Shown: positions 33,471 to 41,642 of the stretch, piece after piece
Layout: every line of letters starts with the position of its first letter
How positions within the stretch are numbered: the first letter of the stretch is position 1
Notes under the pieces: generated by a model
Databases searched by the model: none
What the model saw: the letters and a program-made list of their open reading frames with translations, nothing else
What the model was told of the DNA's origin: nothing
Assembly (NCBI RefSeq): GCF_000820515.1
Contig: NZ_JXDG01000068.1
Coordinates: 1-64,000 of the forward strand
Direction of reading: 5' to 3'
Origin: Pseudomonas batumici
GTDB lineage: Bacteria; Pseudomonadota; Gammaproteobacteria; Pseudomonadales; Pseudomonadaceae
Length of the DNA stretch: 64,000 nt
Position numbers and translations under genes: made by a program

Positions 33471-34969
33471 GAACGCTCCCGCTCGGCGAAAAGGGCCTGG
33501 ACAAAGGGCTCGGCTTCGAAGGTACGCAGATCGTCGATCCCTTCGCCGACGCCGATGTAGCGAATCGGCAGGCCAAACTGCTTGGCCAGGGCAAAGATCA
33601 CCCCGCCCTTGGCGGTTCCATCGAGCTTGGTCAAGGCCAGGCCGCTCAGTTGGACCGTCTGGTTGAATTGCTTGGCCTGGTTGATGGCGTTCTGCCCAGT
33701 ACCGGCGTCGAGCACCAGCAGCACTTCGTGGGGCGCCTCGGTATCGAGCTTGCCGATGACCCGACGGACCTTCTTCAGCTCTTCCATCAGGTTGTCCTTG
33801 GTGTGCAGGCGCCCGGCGGTGTCGGCGATCAGCACGTCGATACCGCGAGCCTTGGCCGCCTGGACCGCGTCGAAGATCACCGAGGCCGAATCGGCACCGG
33901 TGTGCTGGGCGATCACCGGGATCTGGTTGCGCTCGCCCCACACCTGCAGTTGCTCCACGGCCGCCGCGCGGAAGGTATCGCCCGCCGCCAGCATGACTTT
34001 CTTGCCTTCGAGCTGGAGCTTCTTCGCCAGCTTGCCGATGGTGGTGGTCTTGCCGGCGCCATTGACGCCCACCACCAGGATCACGAAAGGTTTCTGCTGC
34101 GAAGCGATGGCCAGCGGCTGCTCCACCGGCTTGAGCATCGCCGCCAGCTCGGCCTGCAGCGAGGCGTAGAGCGCGTCGCTGTCGGTCAGTTGCTTGCGGG
34201 CAACCTTCTGGGTCAGGCTCTGGATGATCACCGAAGTCGCTTCGACGCCCACGTCGGCGGTCAGCAGGCGGGTTTCAAGCTCTTCCAGCAGGTCGTCGTC
34301 GATGGCCTTCTTGCCCAGGAACAGGCTGGCCATGCCTTCGCCGATGCTGGCGCTGGTCTTGGACAGGCCCTGCTTGAGGCGGGCGAAGAAGCCGACCTTG
34401 TTTTCCTCAGGGGCAGGCTTGACCGGTTCGACGGCCACGGGTTCGGCCACGACGACCGGGGCCGGCGCAACCACAGGTACCACGACCGGTGCGGGAGCTG
34501 GAGCTGGAGCTGGAGCTGGAGCTGGAGCTGGAGCTGGAGCTGGAGCTGGAGTCTCGACAATCGGCGCAATGACCGGCGGTTGTACCGGTTCGGCGACGAA
34601 CGGCGCGGGCGCTGCCACTTCAGCGACAGGCGCAACGACGGGCGCCGGGATCGGTGGGGTGATATGAGGCGCCTGGACATCCGCGACCAGGGCAACCGGC
34701 TCTTCGGCCACCGGCAAGCTCGGCCAGGGCTCATGCACCGGGGAAACCGGTGCGACCGCTGGCGTTTCAAGCACCGGTGCGCTGACCGGCAACGGCTCGG
34801 CGGCGACCGGCAAAGCCTCGCTCACCGGCGCAGGCGCAGGCGCGGCCTCAGGGGTCGGCTGTGGCTGTTCGACGACGGCTTCCTGCGGTTTCTTGCGCAG
34901 CCAGCCGAACAGGCTTTTTTTCTCGCCAGCCGGGGCTGGGGTCTTCTTGTCGTCGTTGGAACCAAACAT
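33467..34969 (-). CDS. ftsY: Signal recognition particle receptor FtsY
   Basis: A 500-residue SRP GTPase that docks ribosome-SRP complexes at the inner membrane. The first roughly 190 residues are an acidic, Pro/Ala/Val-rich tail with a long Ala-Pro run from a DNA hexamer repeat. The NG domain follows: VGFFARLKQGLSKTSASIGEG, G1 VVGVNGAGKTTTIGKLA, AAGDTFRAAAVEQLQVWG, G3 VLIADTAGRLHTK, G4 LTKLDGTAKGG and the closing YIGVGEGIDDLRTFEAEPFV. The conserved ftsY-ftsE-ftsX order is kept and the genes overlap by 4 bases. Length is close to E. coli FtsY (497). Confidence 0.97.
   Translation of the reverse strand: MFGSNDDKKTPAPAGEKKSLFGWLRKKPQEAVVEQPQPTPEAAPAPAPVSEALPVAAEPLPVSAPVLETPAVAPVSPVHEPWPSLPVAEEPVALVADVQAPHITPPIPAPVVAPVAEVAAPAPFVAEPVQPPVIAPIVETPAPAPAPAPAPAPAPAPAPAPVVVPVVAPAPVVVAEPVAVEPVKPAPEENKVGFFARLKQGLSKTSASIGEGMASLFLGKKAIDDDLLEELETRLLTADVGVEATSVIIQSLTQKVARKQLTDSDALYASLQAELAAMLKPVEQPLAIASQQKPFVILVVGVNGAGKTTTIGKLAKKLQLEGKKVMLAAGDTFRAAAVEQLQVWGERNQIPVIAQHTGADSASVIFDAVQAAKARGIDVLIADTAGRLHTKDNLMEELKKVRRVIGKLDTEAPHEVLLVLDAGTGQNAINQAKQFNQTVQLSGLALTKLDGTAKGGVIFALAKQFGLPIRYIGVGEGIDDLRTFEAEPFVQALFAERERS
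34494..34551 (-). repeat. Hexanucleotide tandem repeat encoding Ala-Pro dipeptides in ftsY
   Basis: Nine perfect copies of GGAGCT on the plus strand (34494-34547) plus a partial tenth. Read on the coding strand, each unit is one Ala-Pro dipeptide, so copy-number changes keep the ftsY frame. It lies in the disordered N-terminal tail. Confidence 0.92.
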
Positions 34970-35143
34970 GGAGGACGGCTATCTCACGGTAGCGACGCGC
35001 CAAGGTGGCGCTTCGGCAAATAATATTCTGATGCGTAACAGACTGCCTTTTGACCAGATTGTTCGCGCGCAACGCAGTATCCTAGCACCTCCTCGCCTGC
35101 CGACGCTAAGATCACGCGGGCCGTACTACAGGTTTGAAAACGA

Positions 35144-36496
35144 ATGAATGCTCTAGCCCGCCGTGCCGCTGGCCTGTTGCTCAGCACGCTGTGTCTGCCC
35201 CTGGCCGCCTTGGCCGCCGACCCGCAACCGACCCACGAATTCACCCTCGACAACGGCCTGAAGGTCGTGGTCCGCGAGGATCACCGCGCTCCCGTGGTGG
35301 TCTCGCAGATCTGGTACAAGGTCGGTTCGAGCTACGAGACCCCGGGCCAGACCGGCTTGTCCCACGCCCTGGAGCACATGATGTTCAAGGGCAGCGCCAA
35401 GGTCGGCCCGGGCGAGGCTTCGCTGATCCTGCGCGACCTGGGCGCCGAGGAAAACGCCTTCACCAGCGACGACTACACCGCGTATTACCAGGTCCTGGCC
35501 CGCGACCGCCTGGGCGTGGCCCTGGAACTGGAGGCCGACCGCATGGCCAGCCTGCGCCTGCCGGCCGACGAGTTCAGCCGTGAAATCGAAGTGATCAAGG
35601 AAGAGCGCCGCCTGCGCACCGACGACAAGCCCATGGGCAAGGCCTTCGAGCGCTTCAAGGCGATGGCCTACCCGGCCAGTGGCTACCACACGCCGACGAT
35701 CGGTTGGATGGCGGACCTGGATCGAATGAAGATCGAGGAACTGCGCCACTGGTACCAGTCCTGGTATGTGCCGAACAACGCCACCCTGGTGGTGGTGGGC
35801 GACGTCACCCCGGACGAAGTCAAAACCCTGGCCCAGCGCTATTTCGGCGCCATCCCCCGGCGTGACACGCCGCCGGCGAAGATCCCCCGGGAACTCGACG
35901 AGCCGGGTGAACGCCAGATCACCCTGCGGGTGAAGACCCAGTTGCCGAGCCTGATGCTCGCCTTCAACGTGCCAAGCTTCGCCACCGCCGAAGACAAGCG
36001 CTCGGTCAACGCCCTGCGGCTGATCGCCGCCCTGCTCGACGGCGGCTACAGCGCCCGCCTGCCGTCGCAACTGGAGCGCGGCGAAGAGCTGATCTCCGGC
36101 GGCTCGTCGAGCTACGACGCCTACACCCGTGGCGACACCCTGTTCCAGCTCTCGGCCACCCCCAACAGCCAGAAGAAAAAGACCCTGGCCGACACCGAGG
36201 CCGGCCTCTGGCGCCTGCTGGAGCAGTTGAAGACCCAGGCCCCGAGTGCCGAAGAGCTTGAGCGCGTACGCGCCCAGGTGATTGCCGGCCTGGTCTACGA
36301 ACGCGACTCCATCACCAGCCAGGCCAGCGCCATCGGCATGCTGGAAACCGTCGGCCTGTCCTGGAAAATGATGGACACCGAGCTGTCCGACCTGCAAAGC
36401 GTCACGCCGCAGGATATCCAGAAAGCCGCCCGCACCTATTTCACCCGCGAGCGTCTCAGCGTCGCCCATGTATTGCCCGAGGAGAACGCCCAATGA
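35144..36496 (+). CDS. Periplasmic zinc peptidase, M16 family (active subunit)
   Basis: A 450-residue M16 protease with signal peptide (MNALARRAAGLLLSTLCLPLAALA, cleavage near residue 25). The zinc motif HxxEH is present as H74, E77, H78 in GLSHALEHMMFKG, with the distal Glu expected in ALELEADRM. YQSWYVPNNATLVVVGDV begins the second half. It pairs with the next gene, an M16 relative without the motif. M16B enzymes commonly work as an active/inactive pair, so the two probably form a heterodimer; the substrate is unknown. The genes overlap by 4 bases. Confidence 0.9.
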   Translation: MNALARRAAGLLLSTLCLPLAALAADPQPTHEFTLDNGLKVVVREDHRAPVVVSQIWYKVGSSYETPGQTGLSHALEHMMFKGSAKVGPGEASLILRDLGAEENAFTSDDYTAYYQVLARDRLGVALELEADRMASLRLPADEFSREIEVIKEERRLRTDDKPMGKAFERFKAMAYPASGYHTPTIGWMADLDRMKIEELRHWYQSWYVPNNATLVVVGDVTPDEVKTLAQRYFGAIPRRDTPPAKIPRELDEPGERQITLRVKTQLPSLMLAFNVPSFATAEDKRSVNALRLIAALLDGGYSARLPSQLERGEELISGGSSSYDAYTRGDTLFQLSATPNSQKKKTLADTEAGLWRLLEQLKTQAPSAEELERVRAQVIAGLVYERDSITSQASAIGMLETVGLSWKMMDTELSDLQSVTPQDIQKAARTYFTRERLSVAHVLPEENAQ

Positions 36497-37983
36497 GTCA
36501 GTCCAAGGGGCCACGTTTCGCCTTGCTCGCCCTGACCCTCGCCGTGGCGGCGGGCGGTATCGGCTTCTATCTGTTCGATTTGCGCAACTCCCAGGCCAGC
36601 CAGGCCCTGGACGCGGCCAAGGCCGGCAACAAGCTGCAATCGCTGGCGGAGCTGGACAGCAAGGCGCCGGCACGCCGCACCTTGAACGTGCAGACCTGGA
36701 AAACCGCCGAAGGCGCCAAGGTGCTGTTCGTCGAAGCCCATGAACTGCCGATGTTCAACCTGAACCTGACCTTCGCCGCCGGCAGCAGCCAGGACGGCAA
36801 GGCGGCCGGCCTGGCCGCACTGACCAACGCGATGCTCAACGAGGGCGTGGCCGGCAAGGACGTCGGCGCCATCGCCCAGGGCTTTGAAGGACTGGGGGCC
36901 GACTTCGGCAACGGTTCCTACAAGGACATGGCCATTGCTTCGCTGCGCAGCCTCAGCGCCCCGGACAAGCGTGGACCGGCGTTGAAGCTGTTCGCCGAAG
37001 TGGTGGGCAGGCCGACCTTCCCCGCCGACTCCCTGGCGCGGATCAAGAACCAGTTGCTGGCCGGCTTCGAATACCAGAAGCAGAACCCCGGCAAGCTGGC
37101 GAGCCTGGAATTGTCCAAGCGCCTGTATGGCGATCACCCTTATGCCCACTCCAGCGAAGGCACCGCGCAGAGCATCCCGCCGATCACCCTCGAACAGCTG
37201 CGCGCCTTCCATGCCAAGGCCTACGCCGCCGGCAACGTGGTGATCGCGCTGGTCGGCGACCTGTCGCGCAATGAAGCCGAAGGCATCGCCGCCCAGGTCT
37301 CCGCCGCCCTGCCCAAGGGCCCGGCCTTGCCGAAGATCGCCCAGCCGGAGGAGCCGAAAGCCAGCCTCGGGCATATCGAGTTCCCGTCCAAGCAGACCAC
37401 CATCCTGATGGCCCAGCAAGGCATCGACCGCACCGACCCGGACTACGCGGCCCTGTCCCTGGGTAACCAGATCCTCGGTGGTGGCGGCTTCGGTACCCGC
37501 CTGATGAGCGAAGTACGCGAAAAACGCGGACTGACCTATGGTGTCTATTCGGGATTCTCGCCGATGCAGGCCCGCGGTCCGTTCCAGATCAACCTGCAAA
37601 CCCGCGCCGAAATGAGCGAAGGGACCCTCAAGCTGGTGGACGACGTGGTCGCCGACTACCTGAAAAACGGTCCGACCCAGAAGGAGCTCGACGACGCCAA
37701 GCGCGAAATGACCGGCAGCTTCCCGCTCTCCAATGCGAGCAACAGCAGCATCGTCGGCCAGTTGGGCGTCATGGGTTTCTACGACCTGCCGCTCGATTAC
37801 CTGGAAAATTTCGTGCAACAGACCCAGGCCTTGACCGTCGACCAGGTCAAGTCCGCCATGAACAAACACCTGAGTGTCGACAGGATGATCGTCGTCACCG
37901 CAGGTCCCACGGTGCCGCAAAAGCCCCTGCCGCCGCCGACTGACAAACCCACCGAGCAGCCGCTCGGGGTTCCGGAGCATTAA
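36493..37983 (+). CDS. M16 family peptidase-like protein, catalytically incomplete subunit
   Basis: A 496-residue M16 protein with an N-terminal membrane/signal segment (FALLALTLAVAAGGIGFYLF, about residues 8-27). Where active members have HxxEH, the matching stretch after FAAGSSQDGKAAG reads LAALTNAMLNEG, with neither His nor Glu in place. The R/Y pair used by partner subunits appears in REKRGLTYGVYSGF, as seen in non-catalytic M16 subunits that supply substrate-binding residues. It likely pairs with the upstream zinc subunit. Its stop overlaps rsmD by one base. Confidence 0.9.
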   Translation: MSQSKGPRFALLALTLAVAAGGIGFYLFDLRNSQASQALDAAKAGNKLQSLAELDSKAPARRTLNVQTWKTAEGAKVLFVEAHELPMFNLNLTFAAGSSQDGKAAGLAALTNAMLNEGVAGKDVGAIAQGFEGLGADFGNGSYKDMAIASLRSLSAPDKRGPALKLFAEVVGRPTFPADSLARIKNQLLAGFEYQKQNPGKLASLELSKRLYGDHPYAHSSEGTAQSIPPITLEQLRAFHAKAYAAGNVVIALVGDLSRNEAEGIAAQVSAALPKGPALPKIAQPEEPKASLGHIEFPSKQTTILMAQQGIDRTDPDYAALSLGNQILGGGGFGTRLMSEVREKRGLTYGVYSGFSPMQARGPFQINLQTRAEMSEGTLKLVDDVVADYLKNGPTQKELDDAKREMTGSFPLSNASNSSIVGQLGVMGFYDLPLDYLENFVQQTQALTVDQVKSAMNKHLSVDRMIVVTAGPTVPQKPLPPPTDKPTEQPLGVPEH

Positions 37984-38600
37984 TGGCCAGCCCATCGCGT
38001 CCCAGCAAGAAACCCGCTCACCCGCATAACGGCGTGAATCAACTGCGCATCATCGGCGGCGAATGGCGCAGCCGGCGCCTGAGCTTCCCCGATGTCCCGG
38101 GGCTGCGCCCGACGCCGGACCGCGTGCGCGAAACCCTGTTCAACTGGCTGGCGCCCTACGTCGCCGGGGCCAAGGTGCTCGATCCGTTCGCCGGCAGCGG
38201 CGCCCTGTTCCTCGAGGCCCTGTCCCGTGGCGCGGCCATGGGCCAGGCGCTGGATGCCAGCAACGTGGCCGTGTCCAGCCTGCGCGAGCACCTCGGCACC
38301 CTGCGCTGCAGCGTTGGCCAGGTGCAGACCGCCGACGCCCTGCGCTACCTGGAGACCCAGACAGCCACGGCCTTCGACCTGGTGTTCCTCGACCCACCGT
38401 TCAACCAGAACCTGCTGCCCGGGGTCTGCGCCCTGCTGGAAGAGCGCCGGTGGCTGGCCGACGACGCCTGGGTCTACACCGAAAGCGAAGCCGCGCCCTC
38501 GGGCCTTGGCATGCCGGGCAACTGGCGCCTGCATCGCGAGCAGAAGTCCGGGCGGGTCTACTATGCATTATGGCAACGCAGTGCCGGGGTCGATGGTTAA
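37983..38600 (+). CDS. rsmD: 16S rRNA (guanine(966)-N(2))-methyltransferase
   Basis: A 205-residue SAM-dependent rRNA methylase. RIIGGEWRSRRLSFPDVPGLRPTPDRVRETLFNWLAPY is the family N-terminus; motif I is VLDPFAGSGALFLEALSRGA; catalytic motif IV is FDLVFLDPPFNQN. It modifies the small ribosomal subunit at G966 in E. coli numbering. The start shares a base with the preceding stop (TAATG). A 10-bp perfect hairpin follows the stop. Confidence 0.95.
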   Translation: MASPSRPSKKPAHPHNGVNQLRIIGGEWRSRRLSFPDVPGLRPTPDRVRETLFNWLAPYVAGAKVLDPFAGSGALFLEALSRGAAMGQALDASNVAVSSLREHLGTLRCSVGQVQTADALRYLETQTATAFDLVFLDPPFNQNLLPGVCALLEERRWLADDAWVYTESEAAPSGLGMPGNWRLHREQKSGRVYYALWQRSAGVDG

Positions 38601-38613
38601 GCGACCTGTAAAA

Positions 38614-38638
38614 AGGTGCGTACCCGCCGTACGCACCT
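38614..38638. terminator. 10-bp perfect hairpin between rsmD and the YheT gene
   Basis: AGGTGCGTAC (38614-38623) and GTACGCACCT (38629-38638) pair around CCGCC. No T tract follows on the plus strand, so it may be a leader structure for the next gene rather than a terminator. Confidence 0.5.
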
Positions 38639-38656
38639 GAAGCGACGAGAACGACA

Positions 38657-39679
38657 GTGCTGACATTCCCCCCGCGTTTCACCCCCGCTCCGGGCTTGGG
38701 CAATCCACACCTGCAAACCTTGTGGGGACCGCTTTGGCGCAAGACCGTCCACCTCGAGCGCCAGCGTGAACGCCTGTGGCTCGACGACGGCGATTTCCTC
38801 GACCTCGACTGGCACGGCCCGCATGCCGCCGAGACGCCGCTGGTGTTGGTCCTGCACGGGCTGACCGGCTCATCGAACTCGCCTTATGTCGCCGGCCTGC
38901 AACAGGCGCTGGGTAACCAGGGCTGGGCCAGCGTGGCGCTGAACTGGCGGGGCTGTTCGGGGGAACCCAATCTGCTGGCGCGCAGTTATCACTCCGGTGC
39001 CAGCGAGGACCTGGCGGCGACTGTCGCCCACCTCAAGGCCCAGCGCCCGCTGGCGCCACTCTATGCCGTCGGCTACTCCCTGGGCGGCAACGTGCTGCTC
39101 AAGCATCTGGGGGAAAGTGGCCAGGACAGCGGCCTGCAAGGCGCCGTCGCGGTGTCGGTGCCGTTTCGCCTGGACCAGTGCGCCGACCGCATCGGCCAGG
39201 GCTTTTCGCGGATCTACCAGGCGCACTTCATGCGCGAGATGCTGGCTTATATCAAGAACAAGCAGCGCCAGTTCCAGTACGACGGACGGCTCGAGGGCCT
39301 GGCGACCCTGAGCGACCTGGGGCCGCTGACGGGCCTGCGCACCTTCTGGGATTTCGATGGCCGGGTAACGGCACCGCTGCACGGTTTTGCCGATGCACAG
39401 GATTATTATCGCCGCGCCTCCAGCCGCTATTTCCTTGGCGCGATTCGTACTCCGACGCTGATTATCCAGGCCAAGGACGACCCATTCGTGTTTCCCCACA
39501 GCCTGCCGGAGCCGGGCGAGCTGGCGGTGGACACCCAGTTCGAGTTGCAGGCAAAGGGCGGGCATGTGGGGTTCGTCGACGGCACCCTGGGCAAGCCCGG
39601 TTATTACCTGGAGCGCCGGATTCCGCAATGGCTGGCCGATATCGGAACCACCCCGGCAGCTGCGCGCACCTCGACTTGA
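38657..39679 (+). CDS. YheT family alpha/beta hydrolase
   Basis: A 340-residue hydrolase that starts at GTG (38657) directly followed by LTFPPRFTPAPGLGNPHLQT, the standard YheT opening. The oxyanion region is VLHGLTGSSNSPYVAGLQ, then NWRGCSGEPN; the nucleophile Ser is in AVGYSLGGNVLLKHLGE; the C-terminal Asp lies in IIQAKDDPFV and His in KGGHVGFVDG. Family members are carboxylesterase-like and their natural substrates are not known. Followed by a REPIN. Confidence 0.9.
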   Translation: MLTFPPRFTPAPGLGNPHLQTLWGPLWRKTVHLERQRERLWLDDGDFLDLDWHGPHAAETPLVLVLHGLTGSSNSPYVAGLQQALGNQGWASVALNWRGCSGEPNLLARSYHSGASEDLAATVAHLKAQRPLAPLYAVGYSLGGNVLLKHLGESGQDSGLQGAVAVSVPFRLDQCADRIGQGFSRIYQAHFMREMLAYIKNKQRQFQYDGRLEGLATLSDLGPLTGLRTFWDFDGRVTAPLHGFADAQDYYRRASSRYFLGAIRTPTLIIQAKDDPFVFPHSLPEPGELAVDTQFELQAKGGHVGFVDGTLGKPGYYLERRIPQWLADIGTTPAAARTST

Positions 39680-39707
39680 CCACATACATTCTTACGAACG
39701 CCCCCCC

Positions 39708-39792
39708 TGTAGGAGCTGGCTTGCCAGCGATGGGGCCCTAGAGTCTTGCATCGCCCATGCGGACGCCATCGCCAGCAAGCCGGCTCCTACAG
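39708..39792. repeat. REP pair (REPIN), GCTGGC/GCCGGC class
   Basis: TGTAGGAGCTGGCTTGCCAG.. (39708-39733) and an inverted partner (39767-39792) flank about 33 bases; the spacer has GAGTCTTGCATCG and ATGCGGACG, very like the spacers at 16971 and 27410. Between the convergent YheT and rhodanese genes. Confidence 0.85.
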
Positions 39793-39810
39793 TTCAGGAC
39801 CTCACCAGGC

Positions 39811-40665
39811 TCAATCGCCCGTCGCAATCCCGCGCTGCGGATCGGTAATCCACTCGCTCCACGAGCCGGCATACAAGGTTCCCAACGGATAACCCGCCAG
39901 GCACAGGGCAAACAGGTTGTGACATGCCGTTACCCCAGAACCGCAATACGCCACCAGTTCCTGCGCAGAACGCCCCCCGAGCTTGGCGGCGAAACGCTGC
40001 TTGAGTTGATCCGCCGGCAGAAACCGTCCATCGGCGTCCAGGTTTTCGCTGAAGGCCGCACATTGCGCGCCAGGAATATGCCCGGCCACCGGATCGATCG
40101 GCTCCACCTCACCGCGAAAACGCGGCAAGGCCCGGGCGTCCAGCAGCGTCATGGAAGGCTGCCCGAGACGCTGCAGCAACTCTTCGGCGCTGATCTGCAA
40201 CGAAGCGTCCGGCGTCCCGTCAAAGGTTCCACGCCCCGTGTCCGGCGGATCCAGGCTCAGCGGCTGCCCGGCCGCATGCCAGGCTTTCAGCCCGCCATCG
40301 AGCACGAACACCCCGTCACGCTTGCCCAACCAGGCCAGCAGCCACCAGGCGCGGGCGGCGTACATGCCGGGGCCGTCGTCATAGAGCACGACCTCGCTGT
40401 CGGCATTGATGCCCCAGGCCTGCAAGCGCTCGATCAAGGCCGCCGGCGCCGGCAGCGGATGACGACCAGTCACGCCCTTGGTCACCGGGCCGCTCAGGTC
40501 ACGCTCCAGATCGGCGTGGTGCGCACCTTCAATATGCCCCAGGGCATAGCTGCGCTGCCCGTAATCCGGGTCTTCGAGGGCAAAACGGCAATCCAGGATC
40601 ACCAACCCGGGCCGAGCCTGGCGTTCGGCCAGTTGCTGGGGGCTGATCAGTTGCGCAAGGGACAT
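39811..40665 (-). CDS. Two-domain sulfurtransferase (3-mercaptopyruvate sulfurtransferase type)
   Basis: A 284-residue tandem rhodanese. The N-terminal domain has VILDCRFALEDP and ending HAD motif; the C-terminal domain carries the active Cys in LVAYCGSGVTACHNLFAL. The loop CGSGVT is the mercaptopyruvate sulfurtransferase form rather than the rhodanese CRKGVT form. It moves sulfur from mercaptopyruvate to thiols or cyanide. Known homologues are called SseA/rhodanese. Single gene, flanked by two REPINs. Confidence 0.88.
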   Translation of the reverse strand: MSLAQLISPQQLAERQARPGLVILDCRFALEDPDYGQRSYALGHIEGAHHADLERDLSGPVTKGVTGRHPLPAPAALIERLQAWGINADSEVVLYDDGPGMYAARAWWLLAWLGKRDGVFVLDGGLKAWHAAGQPLSLDPPDTGRGTFDGTPDASLQISAEELLQRLGQPSMTLLDARALPRFRGEVEPIDPVAGHIPGAQCAAFSENLDADGRFLPADQLKQRFAAKLGGRSAQELVAYCGSGVTACHNLFALCLAGYPLGTLYAGSWSEWITDPQRGIATGD

Positions 40666-40701
40666 GACGAACTCCTCCTAAGTAAAGTGGATAAACGACA
40701 A

Positions 40702-40801
40702 CCGTAGGAGCGAGCTTGCTCGCGATGAACTCAAGGGCGCCGCATGGTTTCAGATACCCCGCGTTATCGTTGACGCCCATCGCGAGCAAGCTCGCTCTTA
40801 C
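40702..40801. repeat. REP pair (REPIN), GCGAGC class, overlapping the laoR stop
   Basis: CGTAGGAGCGAGCTTGCTCG.. (40703-40726) faces its reverse complement (about 40777-40801). The spacer contains, in reverse, GCGTCAACGATAACGCGGGG, the same spacer block found in the REPIN at 54391. The last bases (TTA, 40798-40800) form the stop codon of laoR. Confidence 0.85.
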
Positions 40802-41466
40802 ACTTCATCCAGGGCCTGTGCCAACGGCACGTAAAATTCATTGAGCAACTTGTCCACCGCCACCCGCGACTGCGCGGTGACGAAACCCGATTCCAGCACC
40901 AGCACCTGATAGACCCCACGCTTGATCGACTCTTCACTCAGGTGATGGGCATTCTCGCGGGTGGTGCTCAGGAAGCGCACCCAGGAGGTCAGGATGATCC
41001 AGGCATTCAGGGTCAGCGACTCGATCTGCACCGCATCCATGTCCAGGATGCCGGCCTCGACAAAACCGGCGTAGATCGCCTGGGCCTGGATCAGGCAACG
41101 CTGGGAAAAACGTCGGTAACGGGCGGCCAGTTCGGCATCGCTCTCCAACAGGTGTTCGAGATCGCGGTGCAGGAAGCGATAACGCCACATCGCCGCCAGC
41201 AGCGCCTTGAGATAGTAACGCTTGTCGTCGATGGTCGCGGCGCGATCCTGGGGCGGGCGTAGGAAGCTGTCGACCAGGGCTTCGTACTCGGCGAACAGCA
41301 CGGCGATGATCGCCTGCTTGTTGGGGAAGTGGTAATAGAGATTACCCGGCGAAATGTCCATGTGCGCCGCGATATGGTTGGTGCTGACGCTGCGCTCGCC
41401 CTGCTGGTTGAACAGGTCCAGGCTGTTCTGGACGATGCGCTCGCTGGTTTTTATTCGAGAGGCCAT
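40798..41466 (-). CDS. laoR: TetR/AcrR regulator, LaoR-like
   Basis: A 222-residue TetR-type repressor. The N-terminal helix-turn-helix is SERIVQNSLDLFNQQGERSVSTNHIAAHMDISPGNLYYHFPNKQAI; the rest is an all-helical ligand domain. It is divergent from the aldehyde dehydrogenase gene and next to the LaoC-LaoB-LaoA-type genes, matching P. aeruginosa PA0367-PA0364. There LaoR represses genes for oxidation of long-chain alcohols and aldehydes. A palindrome in the shared intergenic space (41583-41602) is a plausible operator. The symbol rests on gene order and domain type. Confidence 0.75.
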   Translation of the reverse strand: MASRIKTSERIVQNSLDLFNQQGERSVSTNHIAAHMDISPGNLYYHFPNKQAIIAVLFAEYEALVDSFLRPPQDRAATIDDKRYYLKALLAAMWRYRFLHRDLEHLLESDAELAARYRRFSQRCLIQAQAIYAGFVEAGILDMDAVQIESLTLNAWIILTSWVRFLSTTRENAHHLSEESIKRGVYQVLVLESGFVTAQSRVAVDKLLNEFYVPLAQALDEV

Positions 41467-41582
41467 GACTTCAGCTTTACTTCCAGAAGACGGTACCGGG
41501 CATCTTACGGCCTATCCGGCCGCGGATAAATCGCCCTGATTCTCAGCTGCTATAAGAAAGTGCAGGATCGGCTTGTTGACTT

Positions 41583-41602
41583 TTTGGAGTAAAAACTCTA
41601 AA
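41583..41602. promoter_or_regulatory. Candidate TetR operator upstream of laoC
   Basis: TTTGGAGT (41583-41590) and ACTCTAAA (41595-41602) are 8-bp arms with one mismatch around AAAA, 40 bases before the laoC start and in the gap shared with the regulator gene. Its length and placement suit a TetR dimer. No other similar palindrome was seen nearby. Confidence 0.5.
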
Positions 41603-41642
41603 CACTTGTTTGAAAAATACAATCACACACCAGGAGCGCGCC

